DNA of 64,000 nt from Sulfurivirga sp964427185 (GCA_964427185.1 CAYRSN010000001.1:62001-126000), one strand, 5' to 3'; positions 1-8,933 are shown, counted from the stretch's first letter. Translations and numbers: made by a program. The notes: generated from the sequence alone by a model not told the origin.

Positions 1-20
1 TGGCAAAAGTTTAATATTTT

Positions 21-728
21 TTATGGAACAAGCACGGTATTCGGCGCAATGACGATACCTCGTACCGTGCGGCCTGATCTTTCATTTTTAACGGCAACGA
101 TTTCGTTTTCTACAGCATTTTTTAAGGCAATGCCTTTGGTGCGCACCTCAAGGCTGCCAATGCGTGTAATCAGCGTCACAGGGCTGTTTTTATGTACCCA
201 GTAAGGTGGAAGCAACATCTGTGCCGTAATAAGGGTGTTCGGTGCTATGGTGCGTTTGGCTCGAAAGCCTATGGCTTGTTCTGGTTGTGAAAGCACCTGG
301 GGACGAATTTGTGAAATATTCATCCAGCGCTGAGTGATTTGGTCTGCTTGGATGAGTGTGTTACGTGGGATGGGGTGTGCGGCAATAATGACAGGGCGGC
401 TTGCCTGAATGCTGGTGCGAATAAAAAGTTTCCAGGCAGGTTGTTTACAGCGCACGATAAAAGTGGGGCGCGTGGAAAAGGATTGCTTGCCTCGTTGTAC
501 CTGAACAATATCGACAGGGGGGTTGCACTTGGGCAGGCGGATTTTTTTTCCCAGTTTTTGTATATGGATCTTCTCAATTCTGATATTTTGGTCTGTGTTT
601 TGCTTGATGAGTGCTTGGATGCGAGCATAAATAGGTTCAAGCGGCTCAAAGCCGTTTGAGGTTTCAGCCCATACAGAGAGTAAGCCCGATAGCAAAAAGA
701 GCAGGTTAGTCAGAAAGATGCGTTGCAT
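21..728 (-). CDS. flgA: FlgA, flagellar P-ring assembly chaperone
   Basis: Periplasmic chaperone that helps FlgI assemble into the P ring. The 235-residue product starts with a Sec signal peptide (MQRIFLTNLLFLLSGLLSVWA) and ends in a SAF-type domain (about residues 110-180, with APNTLITAQML) and a C-terminal beta region typical of FlgA (GIVIAPNTVLVP). It diverges from cheV, with 53 bases between the two starts. flgM and flgN, which often follow flgA, would lie to the left of base 1 and cannot be seen. I found no clear promoter in the 53-base gap. Confidence 0.93.
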   Translation of the reverse strand: MQRIFLTNLLFLLSGLLSVWAETSNGFEPLEPIYARIQALIKQNTDQNIRIEKIHIQKLGKKIRLPKCNPPVDIVQVQRGKQSFSTRPTFIVRCKQPAWKLFIRTSIQASRPVIIAAHPIPRNTLIQADQITQRWMNISQIRPQVLSQPEQAIGFRAKRTIAPNTLITAQMLLPPYWVHKNSPVTLITRIGSLEVRTKGIALKNAVENEIVAVKNERSGRTVRGIVIAPNTVLVP

Positions 729-781
729 TGTGTGTAAGGGCGGATATCATGGAATTAAATTGTAGGATAAGGTGAACAGCG

Positions 782-1765
782 ATGTCTGATTTTCTGAAAA
801 GTGTCGATATGCGAACCTCGCTTGCGGGGATGAACCGCATGGAGCTGTTGATGTTTCAGCTGGATGGTACGCAGCTCTATGGGATCAACGTCTTTAAGGT
901 GAGAGAAGTTATTCAAACGCCTAAGATTGCACCTGTCCCAAAGGCGGATGACCGTATTGTGGGGGTAGCAGATATTCGGGGGCAGACCATGCCGATTATT
1001 GATCTGCCCAAGGCGCTGGATTTGACGCCTGTATCTGAAGAAGAGCTGCCTGAAACGCTGACGATCGTAACGGAATTTAACTCCGCGATTCAGGGTTTTC
1101 TTGTCAGAGGTGTGGACAGAATTGTGCATTTGCGCTGGGAAGACATTATGCCGCCACCGGATACCTTGGCACATGTCACTTATTTGACAGCTGTAACACG
1201 TTTTGAGAATCATATTATCGAAATTTTGGATGTGGAGAAGGTGTTGGCCGAAGTCTCTGGCATGACGGATGTGGTGACCAAAGAAACCATCGCCATGGCA
1301 AAAGAGAAAATCGGCCAGGCAGCCGGGAACTATTTTATTCTGGCAGCGGATGACTCGGCTGTTGCGCGGCAGCAATTGCGGACGATTTTTGAGAACCTGG
1401 GGATTAACTATAAGATTGTCGATAACGGTAAGCGTGCTTATGAGCTGTTGGAAAAGTGGGCGAAAGATGCAGAAGACGGTATGGCAGCGCCCGTGCCACA
1501 GCGTGTTTTGATGCTGATTTCCGATATTGAAATGCCGGAAATGGACGGTTACACGCTCACACGTAAGATTCGTGAAGATGATCGCCTGAAAGATCTGTTT
1601 GTGGTGCTGAACAGCTCATTGAGTGGTGGTTTTAATGAGCATTTGACCAGCAAAGTTGGCGCCAATGCCTTTCTATCCAAATGGCACTCGGATGAGCTGG
1701 CGCATCTGGTGATGCAGCGTCTTGAAGAGCTGGAGAGTAAGCGCATTGCTCAAGAGTCTGCTTAA
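782..1765 (+). CDS. cheV: CheV, CheW-receiver chemotaxis coupling protein
   Basis: Couples chemoreceptors to CheA and can be phosphorylated. It has an N-terminal CheW-like domain (about residues 15-165, with MFQLDGTQLYGINVFKVREV) and a C-terminal receiver domain (about 185-315). The phosphoacceptor is D248 in SDIEMPEMDG, and the conserved lysine is in FLSKWHSDEL. The 327-residue length is normal for CheV. A Shine-Dalgarno AAGGTGA lies just upstream of the ATG. flgT overlaps its 3' end, so the two are probably one transcription unit ending at the hairpin near 3015. In several gammaproteobacteria cheV also sits next to flgA, which agrees with this place. Confidence 0.95.
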   Translation: MSDFLKSVDMRTSLAGMNRMELLMFQLDGTQLYGINVFKVREVIQTPKIAPVPKADDRIVGVADIRGQTMPIIDLPKALDLTPVSEEELPETLTIVTEFNSAIQGFLVRGVDRIVHLRWEDIMPPPDTLAHVTYLTAVTRFENHIIEILDVEKVLAEVSGMTDVVTKETIAMAKEKIGQAAGNYFILAADDSAVARQQLRTIFENLGINYKIVDNGKRAYELLEKWAKDAEDGMAAPVPQRVLMLISDIEMPEMDGYTLTRKIREDDRLKDLFVVLNSSLSGGFNEHLTSKVGANAFLSKWHSDELAHLVMQRLEELESKRIAQESA

Positions 1766-2987
1766 ATACTGTGTCATATTGCTGACACTGGTCGCTGTCC
1801 AGGGGTGGGCGGCAACCTGTTGTGAAGACTCAAGCTGTATTAAAGTGACAGGAAAAGCCAGTTATGCGCATACCGATAAGGCCTATGCGCGGCAAATGGC
1901 CATCAGAGATGCTCTACAGTTGGCGGTGATTCAATGGGGTGCGCAGGTGCGCAGCCAGCAACAGGTGGAAAAGTTTCAGCTGACGCGCAGTCAGCTGACG
2001 GTTCATGGAAAAGGGCAGGTGCGAGGGTTTACGATTCTGGCTGAAGAAGAAGAGCCGGAAGAAGCGCTGTATACGGTGCGCTTAAATGTGTGTATGCAGC
2101 CTTTGGAAGATGCTTGCCCGAACCCTTTTGCAAGCGGATTAAAGCCGCGCCTGGTTGTGGGACACTTGGCAGTGAATCAGGCTTATGCTGTGCGGGATAT
2201 TCGGGATTTGCAAGCGGGATTTGTCAGCGCGTTGGTGCGTAAGCTAAAACGAGACTACGGTAATGTGCAGCTGACTGATACGCCTGGTTTTATGATAGGG
2301 CGTACTGATGTGCCATTGCCGCTTGATCCCGAGGTGGTTCAGTCGTTGCAAGAAGAAACCGGCGCACAGTTTATGCTGGTCAGTTTGTTAAAAGATGCGG
2401 ATTTACGACGAAAACCTGATTTCACCGGATTTGAAACACTTGATCAGACGCTGGAGCAGGGGCGTAGATTTTACAGTTACGAGTCTCCTCCTAACCGACG
2501 TAGCCTGACGCTGACGTGGTTTTTGGTTGACTTGAATCATGCACGTGTCGCGGCACAGGGAGAGTTGCGTGAGCAGATCAGAGGAGATGTGTATGTGGGG
2601 CGGGATAAGCCTTTTGATACGGCAGCTTTTTATCAGACCCAGACAGGTCATGCTTTTGCTCGTTTGTTAGAGGCCTTGAAAACGGAGATAGTCAACTATT
2701 TGAAGTGTGCGCCTTTCGAAGCACGTATTTTGGAAGTGCACAATCAGCCTCAGCGGCAGGAAGTGTTATTTTTTGCAACCAAGGCCTCAGGTTTGCGGGA
2801 GGGAGATCAATTAACGCTTTATCGTGCCGAGGGCAACCCTGTGCGCATGGGTGCGCGTGTGCTGGGGCAGCGCACTGAGCCTGTAGGATTTATACGTATT
2901 AAGAGGATGGAGGATCTATTTGCCATAGGGGAGGTTGTTGCTAAAAAGGGGCGTGTTGAAGTAAACGACTGGGTTAGAAGCTGGTAA
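1746..2987 (+). CDS. flgT: FlgT, flagellar H-ring assembly protein
   Basis: Outer-membrane-associated protein that in Vibrio builds the H ring round the polar flagellar basal body. The product has a signal peptide (MLKSLLKYCVILLTLVAVQG then WAA), an N-terminal SHS2-like region with a conserved pattern of alanines (ARQMAIRDALQLAVIQWG), a middle domain, and a small beta domain at the C terminus (EGDQLTLYRAEGN). No ATG is available. TTG at 1746 is preceded by GGAGAG at a suitable distance and gives a compact signal peptide; TTG at 1722 is the alternative. It overlaps cheV by 20 bases. flgO and flgP, its usual partners in Vibrio, are not seen here. Confidence 0.85.
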   Translation: MLKSLLKYCVILLTLVAVQGWAATCCEDSSCIKVTGKASYAHTDKAYARQMAIRDALQLAVIQWGAQVRSQQQVEKFQLTRSQLTVHGKGQVRGFTILAEEEEPEEALYTVRLNVCMQPLEDACPNPFASGLKPRLVVGHLAVNQAYAVRDIRDLQAGFVSALVRKLKRDYGNVQLTDTPGFMIGRTDVPLPLDPEVVQSLQEETGAQFMLVSLLKDADLRRKPDFTGFETLDQTLEQGRRFYSYESPPNRRSLTLTWFLVDLNHARVAAQGELREQIRGDVYVGRDKPFDTAAFYQTQTGHAFARLLEALKTEIVNYLKCAPFEARILEVHNQPQRQEVLFFATKASGLREGDQLTLYRAEGNPVRMGARVLGQRTEPVGFIRIKRMEDLFAIGEVVAKKGRVEVNDWVRSW

Positions 2988-3014
2988 GTAAGACCTTTTG
3001 TTTAGGAGAGTATG

Positions 3015-3038
3015 CCGCGTTTTGCACGCGGTTTTTTT
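3015..3038 (+). terminator. Intrinsic terminator after flgT
   Basis: A six-pair stem CCGCGT/ACGCGG with a five-base loop is followed by seven T residues. It lies 28 bases after flgT and ends the cheV-flgT unit before the flgB promoter. Confidence 0.85.
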
Positions 3039-3140
3039 GTGCCCGAAAAAAGCCTAAAACACCCTAAAGTTTTGTCACTTTTTGCCGATAGCGGCAAATT
3101 TTGTCAGGCTTGAGTGCAAACTGTAAGGAAAGCCCTTATT

Positions 3141-3156
3141 TGGCATCGGTTTTGCT
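3141..3156 (+). promoter_or_regulatory. Sigma-54 promoter of flgBCDE
   Basis: TGGCAT-N5-TTGCT matches the sigma-54 -24/-12 consensus, with GG at 3142 and GC at 3154 separated by exactly ten bases. It lies 37 bases before flgB and after the terminator of the preceding unit. Confidence 0.88.
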
Positions 3157-3192
3157 TTTGAGATTTCATCCATAAACGAGAGTGTAGAAAAA

Positions 3193-3597
3193 ATGGCGGA
3201 TCTGTTTGGTATTCACGGCCATGCACTTCAGATACGAGCGCAGCGTGCGCAATTACTGGCGAATAATCTGGCAAATGCGGATACGCCGAATTACAAAGCG
3301 CAGGATTTGGATTGGCGCAATGCGCTGAAAGCCGCAAAAGAAGGTATGAAAACATCGCCGCCTTTGCATTTGACACGTACCAATCCAAGGCATATCGAAG
3401 CGCAGGGCGAGGTGGGGTTTGAAGAGGGATTTGTTAAATATCGTATGCCTACGCAACCATCGCTGGATGGAAATACGGTGGAAACACATATTGAAAAAGC
3501 TCAGTTTATGGAAAACGCAATTCAATATCAGGCGACATTGGATTTTGTCAGTGGCAAGATTAAAGGAATACGCAAAGCGTTAAAAGGAGGTGGCTGA
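3193..3597 (+). CDS. flgB: FlgB, flagellar proximal rod protein
   Basis: Rod component exported by the flagellar type III system. The 134-residue product has the N-terminal flagellar rod motif (LLANNLANADTPNYKAQDLDW) and a C-terminal helix (MENAIQYQATLDFVSGKIKG) that forms the rod coiled coil. Length is normal for FlgB. It is the first gene after the sigma-54 promoter at 3141, and its stop overlaps the flgC start in TGATG. Confidence 0.95.
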   Translation: MADLFGIHGHALQIRAQRAQLLANNLANADTPNYKAQDLDWRNALKAAKEGMKTSPPLHLTRTNPRHIEAQGEVGFEEGFVKYRMPTQPSLDGNTVETHIEKAQFMENAIQYQATLDFVSGKIKGIRKALKGGG

Positions 3598-4007
3598 TGG
3601 GTTTGTTTAACATTCTGGACGTTTCAGCAACAGGGATGCATGTGCAGACCATTCGTCTGAATACGGTTGCTTCGAATATGGCGAATGTGGATTCTATCAG
3701 CTCCAATGCTGAAACAACCTATCGTGCAAAAAAACCGGTGTTTCAAACCATTTTGGATGAGACGAGCGGTGAGCCAAAAGGTGGTGTGCGTATTAAGGAA
3801 ATTGTGGAATCCAAAGCGCCTTTGAAAATGGAGTATAACCCGAACCATCCCATGGCCAATGAAGATGGTTATATCTTTCGTCCCAATGTAAATGTGGTAG
3901 AGGAGATGGCGGATATGCTTTCTGCATCGCGCACCTATCAGACCAATGTGGAGGTGATGAATACTTCCAAGCAGCTTTTGCTGCGTACATTACAGCTTGG
4001 TAAATAA
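3597..4007 (+). CDS. flgC: FlgC, flagellar proximal rod protein
   Basis: Rod component. The 136-residue product carries the N-terminal rod motif (NTVASNMANVDSISS) and the conserved C-terminal segment (NVVEEMADMLSASRTYQTNV, then EVMNTSKQLLLRTLQL). The start overlaps the flgB stop by one base, with the Shine-Dalgarno AAAGGAGG in the end of flgB, so the pair is translationally coupled. Confidence 0.95.
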   Translation: MGLFNILDVSATGMHVQTIRLNTVASNMANVDSISSNAETTYRAKKPVFQTILDETSGEPKGGVRIKEIVESKAPLKMEYNPNHPMANEDGYIFRPNVNVVEEMADMLSASRTYQTNVEVMNTSKQLLLRTLQLGK

Positions 4008-4022
4008 TTAGGGAGATAAAAA

Positions 4023-4715
4023 ATGGCCACCATCACATCATTGCCAACCACTCAGTTAAGTGCTGAAGATTATTTGGCTGCATTAAATGCACCAAGTGAA
4101 GCGCAGGCGCCGGATACGCAATTGGGACAGGAGGATTTTTTGCGTTTATTGACAACCCAGCTGCAAAATCAGGATCCCACAGATCCGGTAGATACCAAGG
4201 ATATGACTACTGATTTGACAGCTTTTAACCAGTTGGAAGCTACTTTAAAACTGAACAAATCAATGGCAGAGGCGGTGCAAGGATTTACAAATCTTCAGAC
4301 TATGCAAGCGGCTAATCTGATAGGCAAGTCTGTCAAGGTAGAAGGGGAAATGATTGAATATACAGCGGGCGATCAAGCACAGATTAAGTTGGTTACAGAA
4401 CAGAGTTTGCAGGATGTGCGGTTAATTGTCAGTGATGCATCAGGGCCTGTGCGAGAAATTTTTGTTGGCACGGTTAGTGCTGGAGAGCAGATTGTTACAT
4501 GGGATGGACAGGACGCGTTGGGGCAGATAGCACCATCAGGCGAGTATCAGCTGACGGCATATGGCCTGGATGCTAACGGTGAAGTTGCCAGTGTGACAAC
4601 GGTCGTGCCGACTCGGGTAAACAGTGTAGCTATTCAGCCCGGTGGGTTGTTGCAGCTGACGTTGGCGACCGGTGAGGTGGTCAATATGGATTCTATCCGA
4701 GAGATTACGGAATAA
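4023..4715 (+). CDS. flgD: FlgD, hook-cap protein
   Basis: Scaffold for hook assembly; caps the growing hook and is shed afterwards. The 230-residue product has the N-terminal FlgD signature (LGQEDFLRLLTTQLQNQDPT, then DPVDTKDMT) and a C-terminal Ig-like FlgD domain with YQLTAYGLDANGEV. Its leader AGGGAGATAAAAA belongs to a sequence type shared with flgE and other late genes here. It lies between flgC and flgE in the usual order. Confidence 0.95.
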   Translation: MATITSLPTTQLSAEDYLAALNAPSEAQAPDTQLGQEDFLRLLTTQLQNQDPTDPVDTKDMTTDLTAFNQLEATLKLNKSMAEAVQGFTNLQTMQAANLIGKSVKVEGEMIEYTAGDQAQIKLVTEQSLQDVRLIVSDASGPVREIFVGTVSAGEQIVTWDGQDALGQIAPSGEYQLTAYGLDANGEVASVTTVVPTRVNSVAIQPGGLLQLTLATGEVVNMDSIREITE

Positions 4716-4761
4716 GCGGGCGTGACAATAAAAAACATATGACACAAGGGAGATAAAAACC

Positions 4762-6408
4762 ATGGCGGTAGCATATGATTTAACAGCGCTTAGTGGCATC
4801 AATGGTGCCTCACAAGGGTTGGCGGTGATTTCCAACAACCTGGCCAACGCGCAAACGACGGCTTTTAAAGCCTCTCGAGCAGAGTTTTCAGATATTTTTT
4901 CAGGTGCGCAAAGCTCACCGGGGAGAGGTGTGCGGGTAGATGCTATTACTCAGGATTTCAGTGCGGGCACAATCAATGCCACAGGTAGAGAGCTGGATAT
5001 GGCCATTGATGGCACTGGTTTTTTTATTGTTGAAGATCAGACAGGGAAATATCCTCAGCTCTATACCCGTAATGGGTCATTTAAGGTGGATAAAGATGGC
5101 TTTCTGACCACACAAAACGGTAACCGGGTATTGGGGTATTTGAGAAACGACACCTTATCTACAGAAACGAACCCGGTTTTTGAAACCAGTCTGGGTCCGA
5201 TTGATTTGGATGAGCTGAATAAAACCCCTCGTGCAACAGATGAGATGAGTTATGACATCAATTTAGATGGCGAAGAGCCGCCTAATTTGGTTACAGGTGC
5301 GGATCCTAATAATGTGCAGTTGGGCGATTCGGTGGGTGATACGGATAACTTAAGAAAACTGATTGCACCCAATGGAGACAGCATTGTTGGGGGTACGCAA
5401 AACGGGACATTTAACGGGTTTCCGGATTTCTCCACCAATAAGATTATTTATGACTCCCTGGGAGGGGAGCACCGTCTGACGGCTAACTACTACATGCGCG
5501 GCGTGGTGTCGGCTAATTCGGATTTGAATCTGGATGGCGTAGCAGGTGAAGATAAGTATACCAGTTGGATTGTGCAGTACACTGTGGAAGATAAAGACCC
5601 AGTAACCGGTGAATGGGTGACTTCTGGATGGCGTTATGACCCCAACTCAGCCGATCCCAATGGTGCCACTGCAGAATCTGGCCAGATTTTTGAGCTGATT
5701 TTCGATACCAACGGTCAGCTGGTCAGGGCTTATCAGCCGGCAGATCCGGAAAATGCAAACGGACCTGCTGATGTGGATGGAAACGGTACGCCGGATGACC
5801 CTTTTGCTCATGGAACAGACTGGGTGGATGTGACAGGGCAGACTTCTTTGCAGTGGATTGTAGGTCGCTGGCAGGATACGGATAACAATAATATCTACAC
5901 ACCGGGTACAGACACCTTTACACCTACGACAGGTGCGACAGATCCGCTGGGTAATCCTGTGGCGACCACGCTGGAGATTAATCTGGATTTTTCTCAAATG
6001 ACCATGTATGCGGGCACCTATAACGTCAGAGGTGTTACTCAAAACGGTTATAGCGTTGGAGACTTGGTGGGGTTGACCACTAATCGGGATGGCACAATCG
6101 AAGCGCGTTATTCTAATGGGCGTTCGGTTGCGGTTGCCAAGCTGGCACTGGCTGATTTTACGGATAAAAATGCGTTAGATAAACTGGGCGGGCAGATGTA
6201 CGCTGAAACTTTCCAGTCTGGTCCGCCGAGCTTGAGCTCGCCGCAGGAAAACGGTTTTGGAGCGGTTATTGCGGGCTCTTTGGAGTATTCCAATGTGGAT
6301 ACAGCCGGTGAGTTGATGAATATGATTCAAACTCAGCGCATGTATCAGGCTAGTGCACAGGTGATCTCCACCTCCAAGCAGCTGACGCAGACAATTCTGA
6401 ACCTGTAA
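4762..6408 (+). CDS. flgE: FlgE, flagellar hook protein
   Basis: Main subunit of the hook, the universal joint of the flagellum. It has the N-terminal rod/hook motif (LAVISNNLANAQTTAFKASR), central hook domains and the C-terminal segment (TAGELMNMIQTQRMYQASAQ). At 548 residues it is longer than the roughly 400 of enteric FlgE. The extra central part holds three Asp-rich loops at about residues 254, 337 and 372 (DLNLDGVAGED, DVDGNGTPDDP, DTDNNNIYTPGTD) that look like EF-hand calcium loops. A GACACAAGGGAGATAAAA leader precedes the ATG, and a strong terminator follows. Confidence 0.95.
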   Translation: MAVAYDLTALSGINGASQGLAVISNNLANAQTTAFKASRAEFSDIFSGAQSSPGRGVRVDAITQDFSAGTINATGRELDMAIDGTGFFIVEDQTGKYPQLYTRNGSFKVDKDGFLTTQNGNRVLGYLRNDTLSTETNPVFETSLGPIDLDELNKTPRATDEMSYDINLDGEEPPNLVTGADPNNVQLGDSVGDTDNLRKLIAPNGDSIVGGTQNGTFNGFPDFSTNKIIYDSLGGEHRLTANYYMRGVVSANSDLNLDGVAGEDKYTSWIVQYTVEDKDPVTGEWVTSGWRYDPNSADPNGATAESGQIFELIFDTNGQLVRAYQPADPENANGPADVDGNGTPDDPFAHGTDWVDVTGQTSLQWIVGRWQDTDNNNIYTPGTDTFTPTTGATDPLGNPVATTLEINLDFSQMTMYAGTYNVRGVTQNGYSVGDLVGLTTNRDGTIEARYSNGRSVAVAKLALADFTDKNALDKLGGQMYAETFQSGPPSLSSPQENGFGAVIAGSLEYSNVDTAGELMNMIQTQRMYQASAQVISTSKQLTQTILNL

Positions 6409-6438
6409 TTTCTTAAAACCTTCTTTTTCTGGTCGGTT

Positions 6439-6463
6439 GGCGGCAATTTTTGCCGCCTTTTTT
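6439..6463 (+). terminator. Intrinsic terminator after flgE
   Basis: An eight-pair perfect stem GGCGGCAA/TTGCCGCC with a TTT loop is followed by six T residues, 31 bases after the flgE stop. Confidence 0.92.
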
Positions 6464-6524
6464 GTATCGGCAAAAACCACCTGAGCCTTTTATCGGCCAA
6501 ATTTTTAAAACTTTAATAAAAAGT

Positions 6525-6540
6525 TGGCACGCTATTCGCT
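6525..6540 (+). promoter_or_regulatory. Sigma-54 promoter of flgFGH
   Basis: TGGCAC-N5-TCGCT, with GG and GC ten bases apart. The -24 box is perfect. The predicted start near 6551 gives an unusually long leader of about 110 bases before flgF. Confidence 0.85.
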
Positions 6541-6551
6541 AAAGTCTTGTT

Positions 6552-6638
6552 GACACCTCAAGAAGGCGTCAAGCCGCTGACACACAAGGGGATAAACAAT
6601 AACAACAGGTGTCCCGGGTCGGAAACGACCCGGTTTTT
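6552..6638 (+). promoter_or_regulatory. Structured leader with terminator-like hairpin before flgF
   Basis: Three elements lie between the sigma-54 promoter and flgF. GACACCT at 6552 is exactly complementary to AGGTGTC at 6607. A Shine-Dalgarno-like block CACACAAGGGGATAAA at 6581-6596 has no start codon at normal distance. A hairpin CCGGGTCG-GAAA-CGACCCGG at 6614-6633 is followed by five T residues. The last element resembles an intrinsic terminator inside the leader, so attenuation or RNA processing is possible. A 12-codon frame from GTG 6609 to TAA 6647 runs through the hairpin, but its spacing from the block is poor. Confidence 0.6.
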
Positions 6639-6662
6639 ACCGAATAAGCAGGAAGGTAACCC

Positions 6663-7415
6663 ATGGATAGAATGGTCTATATCGCCATGAGTGGTGCGAA
6701 AGAGGTCATGCTGGCGCAGGCTAATAATGCCAACAACCTTGCAAACGCCACCACCGATGGGTTTAAAAAGGACTTTAACCAGTTTCGTGCCATGCATGTG
6801 GAAGGGCCGGGATGGAATGACCGGGCTTATGCACTGGATGAGCGCCCTGCGACAGACTTTACCCCAGGGCCGGTTAAAGTTACCGGTCGGGATCTGGATG
6901 TTGTAGTGCCCAATGGTTTTTTGGCCATTCAGGCGCCAGATGGTGATGAGGCCTATACCCGCACAGCCAGTATGAGTGTATTGGAAGATGGTTCGTTGGT
7001 GGATGTGAGGGGTAATCCTATTCTCAATATCACCGGTGCGCCAATTTTTCTGCCACCCTATCGGAAAATTGACATTGGGGATGATGGCACCATCTCCATT
7101 GTGCCGGCAGATGCACCGAATAATAACCCCGTTGTGATTGATCAGTTGCGCCTGGTGCAGCCTGATATAAAAGATTTAGAAAAGGGATTGGATGGGTTTA
7201 TCCGCTTGAAGCCAGAGGCGCTACAGGGGCAGGGGGATTTGGTGCGTCAGGATATTAAGATTATTAAAGGTGCGTTGGAAGGCTCGAATGTTAATGTGAC
7301 AGAGGCTTTGACGAATATGTTGGCATTGTCACGCAAGTATGAAATGCAGGTCAAAATGATGAAGACCAGCAAAGACCATTCTGATGCATCCGACAAGCTG
7401 CTTAGAATGAGCTAA
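6663..7415 (+). CDS. flgF: FlgF, flagellar proximal rod protein
   Basis: Rod component below FlgG. The 250-residue product starts with the rod motif (LAQANNANNLANATTDGF), has a central FlgE/F/G-type beta domain, and ends with the C-terminal helix (NVTEALTNMLALSRKYEMQV). The ribosome site GGAAGG is at normal distance from the ATG. It is the first gene of the flgFGH unit, behind a structured leader. Confidence 0.95.
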   Translation: MDRMVYIAMSGAKEVMLAQANNANNLANATTDGFKKDFNQFRAMHVEGPGWNDRAYALDERPATDFTPGPVKVTGRDLDVVVPNGFLAIQAPDGDEAYTRTASMSVLEDGSLVDVRGNPILNITGAPIFLPPYRKIDIGDDGTISIVPADAPNNNPVVIDQLRLVQPDIKDLEKGLDGFIRLKPEALQGQGDLVRQDIKIIKGALEGSNVNVTEALTNMLALSRKYEMQVKMMKTSKDHSDASDKLLRMS

Positions 7416-7444
7416 TCAGCTAAATTGCTAAAGGGAGTGAGATC

Positions 7445-8236
7445 ATGATTCGGGCAATGTATGTGGCCAAAACGGGATTGGAAGCCCAGCAGATGCGGCT
7501 GGCTGCAATTTCCAATAACCTGGCTAATGCCAATACTTACGGCTATAAAGCAGGGCGGGCTGAATTTGAGGATCTTTTGTATCAGAACGTGCGTCAGCCA
7601 GGTGCGCAAAGTACACAAGATGCAGCTAATACCTTACCTTCTGGCCTTCAGTTGGGTACAGGGGTTAAAACGATTGGTGTGCAAAAGCTGCATACTCAGG
7701 GTAACCTGATTATGACCGAGCAGCAGCTGGATATTGCCATTAACGGTAAGGGTTTTTTTCAGGTGCTGGATCAGAATGGGCAGATCATGTATACACGGGA
7801 TGGCTCCTTTCAACTGAACCAGAACGGAGATATTGTCACCTCCAGTGGTTATCTGCTTGAGCCGAATATCAATGTGCCGCAAAATGCGACCGAAATCTTG
7901 ATTTCTCAAGATGGGCAGGTATCTGTTCGCATCCCCGGGGATACTCAGCCGAATATCATCGGCCAAATTCAGTTGGCCACGTTTATTAACCCGGCGGGGC
8001 TTGAGTCTATTGGTCAGAATTTCTATCGGGAAACTGCTGCTTCAGGTGCGCCAACGGTTAATAACCCTCAGATAGAAGATGCTGGCAGCGTGCTTCAAGG
8101 CACGCTGGAAGCCTCGAATGTCAATACGGCAGAAGAGTTAATCAATATGATCGAAGCACAGCGTACTTATGAGATGAATTCCAAAACCATTGCGGCGGCG
8201 AACGGTATGTTGCAATTTTTAAACAACACGGTGTAA
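7445..8236 (+). CDS. flgG: FlgG, flagellar distal rod protein
   Basis: Main subunit of the distal rod, the drive shaft through the P and L rings. The 263-residue product matches the family length of about 260 and carries LAAISNNLANANTYGYKAGR near the N terminus and LEASNVNTAEELINMIEAQR plus TYEMNSKTI near the C terminus. It sits between flgF and flgH with short gaps and AAGGGAGTGAG as ribosome site. Confidence 0.96.
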   Translation: MIRAMYVAKTGLEAQQMRLAAISNNLANANTYGYKAGRAEFEDLLYQNVRQPGAQSTQDAANTLPSGLQLGTGVKTIGVQKLHTQGNLIMTEQQLDIAINGKGFFQVLDQNGQIMYTRDGSFQLNQNGDIVTSSGYLLEPNINVPQNATEILISQDGQVSVRIPGDTQPNIIGQIQLATFINPAGLESIGQNFYRETAASGAPTVNNPQIEDAGSVLQGTLEASNVNTAEELINMIEAQRTYEMNSKTIAAANGMLQFLNNTV

Positions 8237-8246
8237 GAGGCAGATG

Positions 8247-8933
8247 ATGAAAGCGCTTGGTGTGGTAATGGTGGCGGTGATGCTGGTAGGTTGCTCAAGT
8301 GTGCCTGAGCGTATGGAAAAGTTCAGCTATGAGCCAGCTTATCTGGCGGGTATCGGTCAAAAACCCATGCCTAAAAATGGCTCCTTGTTTCAGGATCAGA
8401 ATGGGTTGAGTTTGTGGGATGATGCCAGGGCGCATCGTGTGGGAGATATTATTACCATCAATCTGGTTGAAACTTTTAGAGCCAAGAAAAATGACGAGTC
8501 TAAATACTCGCGCAATAACGATATAGACCCGGGTGGAGTTAGCCTGTTTGGTCGTACGGACAGTCAGATTTTAAAGGAAGCGGCAGGGGTGTTTTCGCCG
8601 TTGAGAGTTACAGGCTCTAAAACAGCTTTTCAGGGTAAAAGCAATGTGAAGCAGGATTCCAGTATAGACGGTAAAATTGCTGTTATGGTGACAGAAGTGT
8701 TGCCGAATGGTAATCTGGTTATTCGGGGAGAGAAATGGATCACCATTTCTGATGGTGAGGAGGTGGTGCGTTTTGCGGGCATTATACGTCCACAGGATAT
8801 TCAACCGGATAATACGATCGATTCCACCAAGGTTGCTGATGTGCGCTTAATTTACAAAGACACAGGCTATGCAGGCATGATTAACCGTCCCAGTGCTGTT
8901 CAGCAGTGGTTGGCGAAATACTGGCCTTTTTGA
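8247..8933 (+). CDS. flgH: FlgH, flagellar L-ring lipoprotein
   Basis: Outer-membrane L-ring subunit. The product begins with a lipoprotein signal ending in the lipobox LVGC, so it is expected to be lipid-anchored after cleavage. Family motifs include SLWDDARAHRVGDIITINLV and GNLVIRGEKWI, with GIIRPQDIQPDNT near the C terminus. The second of two adjacent ATGs (8247) is preferred because AGAGG is six bases upstream; ATG 8244 would be too close. It is the last gene before a terminator. Confidence 0.95.
   Translation: MKALGVVMVAVMLVGCSSVPERMEKFSYEPAYLAGIGQKPMPKNGSLFQDQNGLSLWDDARAHRVGDIITINLVETFRAKKNDESKYSRNNDIDPGGVSLFGRTDSQILKEAAGVFSPLRVTGSKTAFQGKSNVKQDSSIDGKIAVMVTEVLPNGNLVIRGEKWITISDGEEVVRFAGIIRPQDIQPDNTIDSTKVADVRLIYKDTGYAGMINRPSAVQQWLAKYWPF

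Noticed and set aside
729..781. GGCGGATAT between flgA and cheV as a sigma-28 -10 box
   Set aside because: No TAAAG-type -35 box occurs at the right distance; no promoter could be assigned in this gap.
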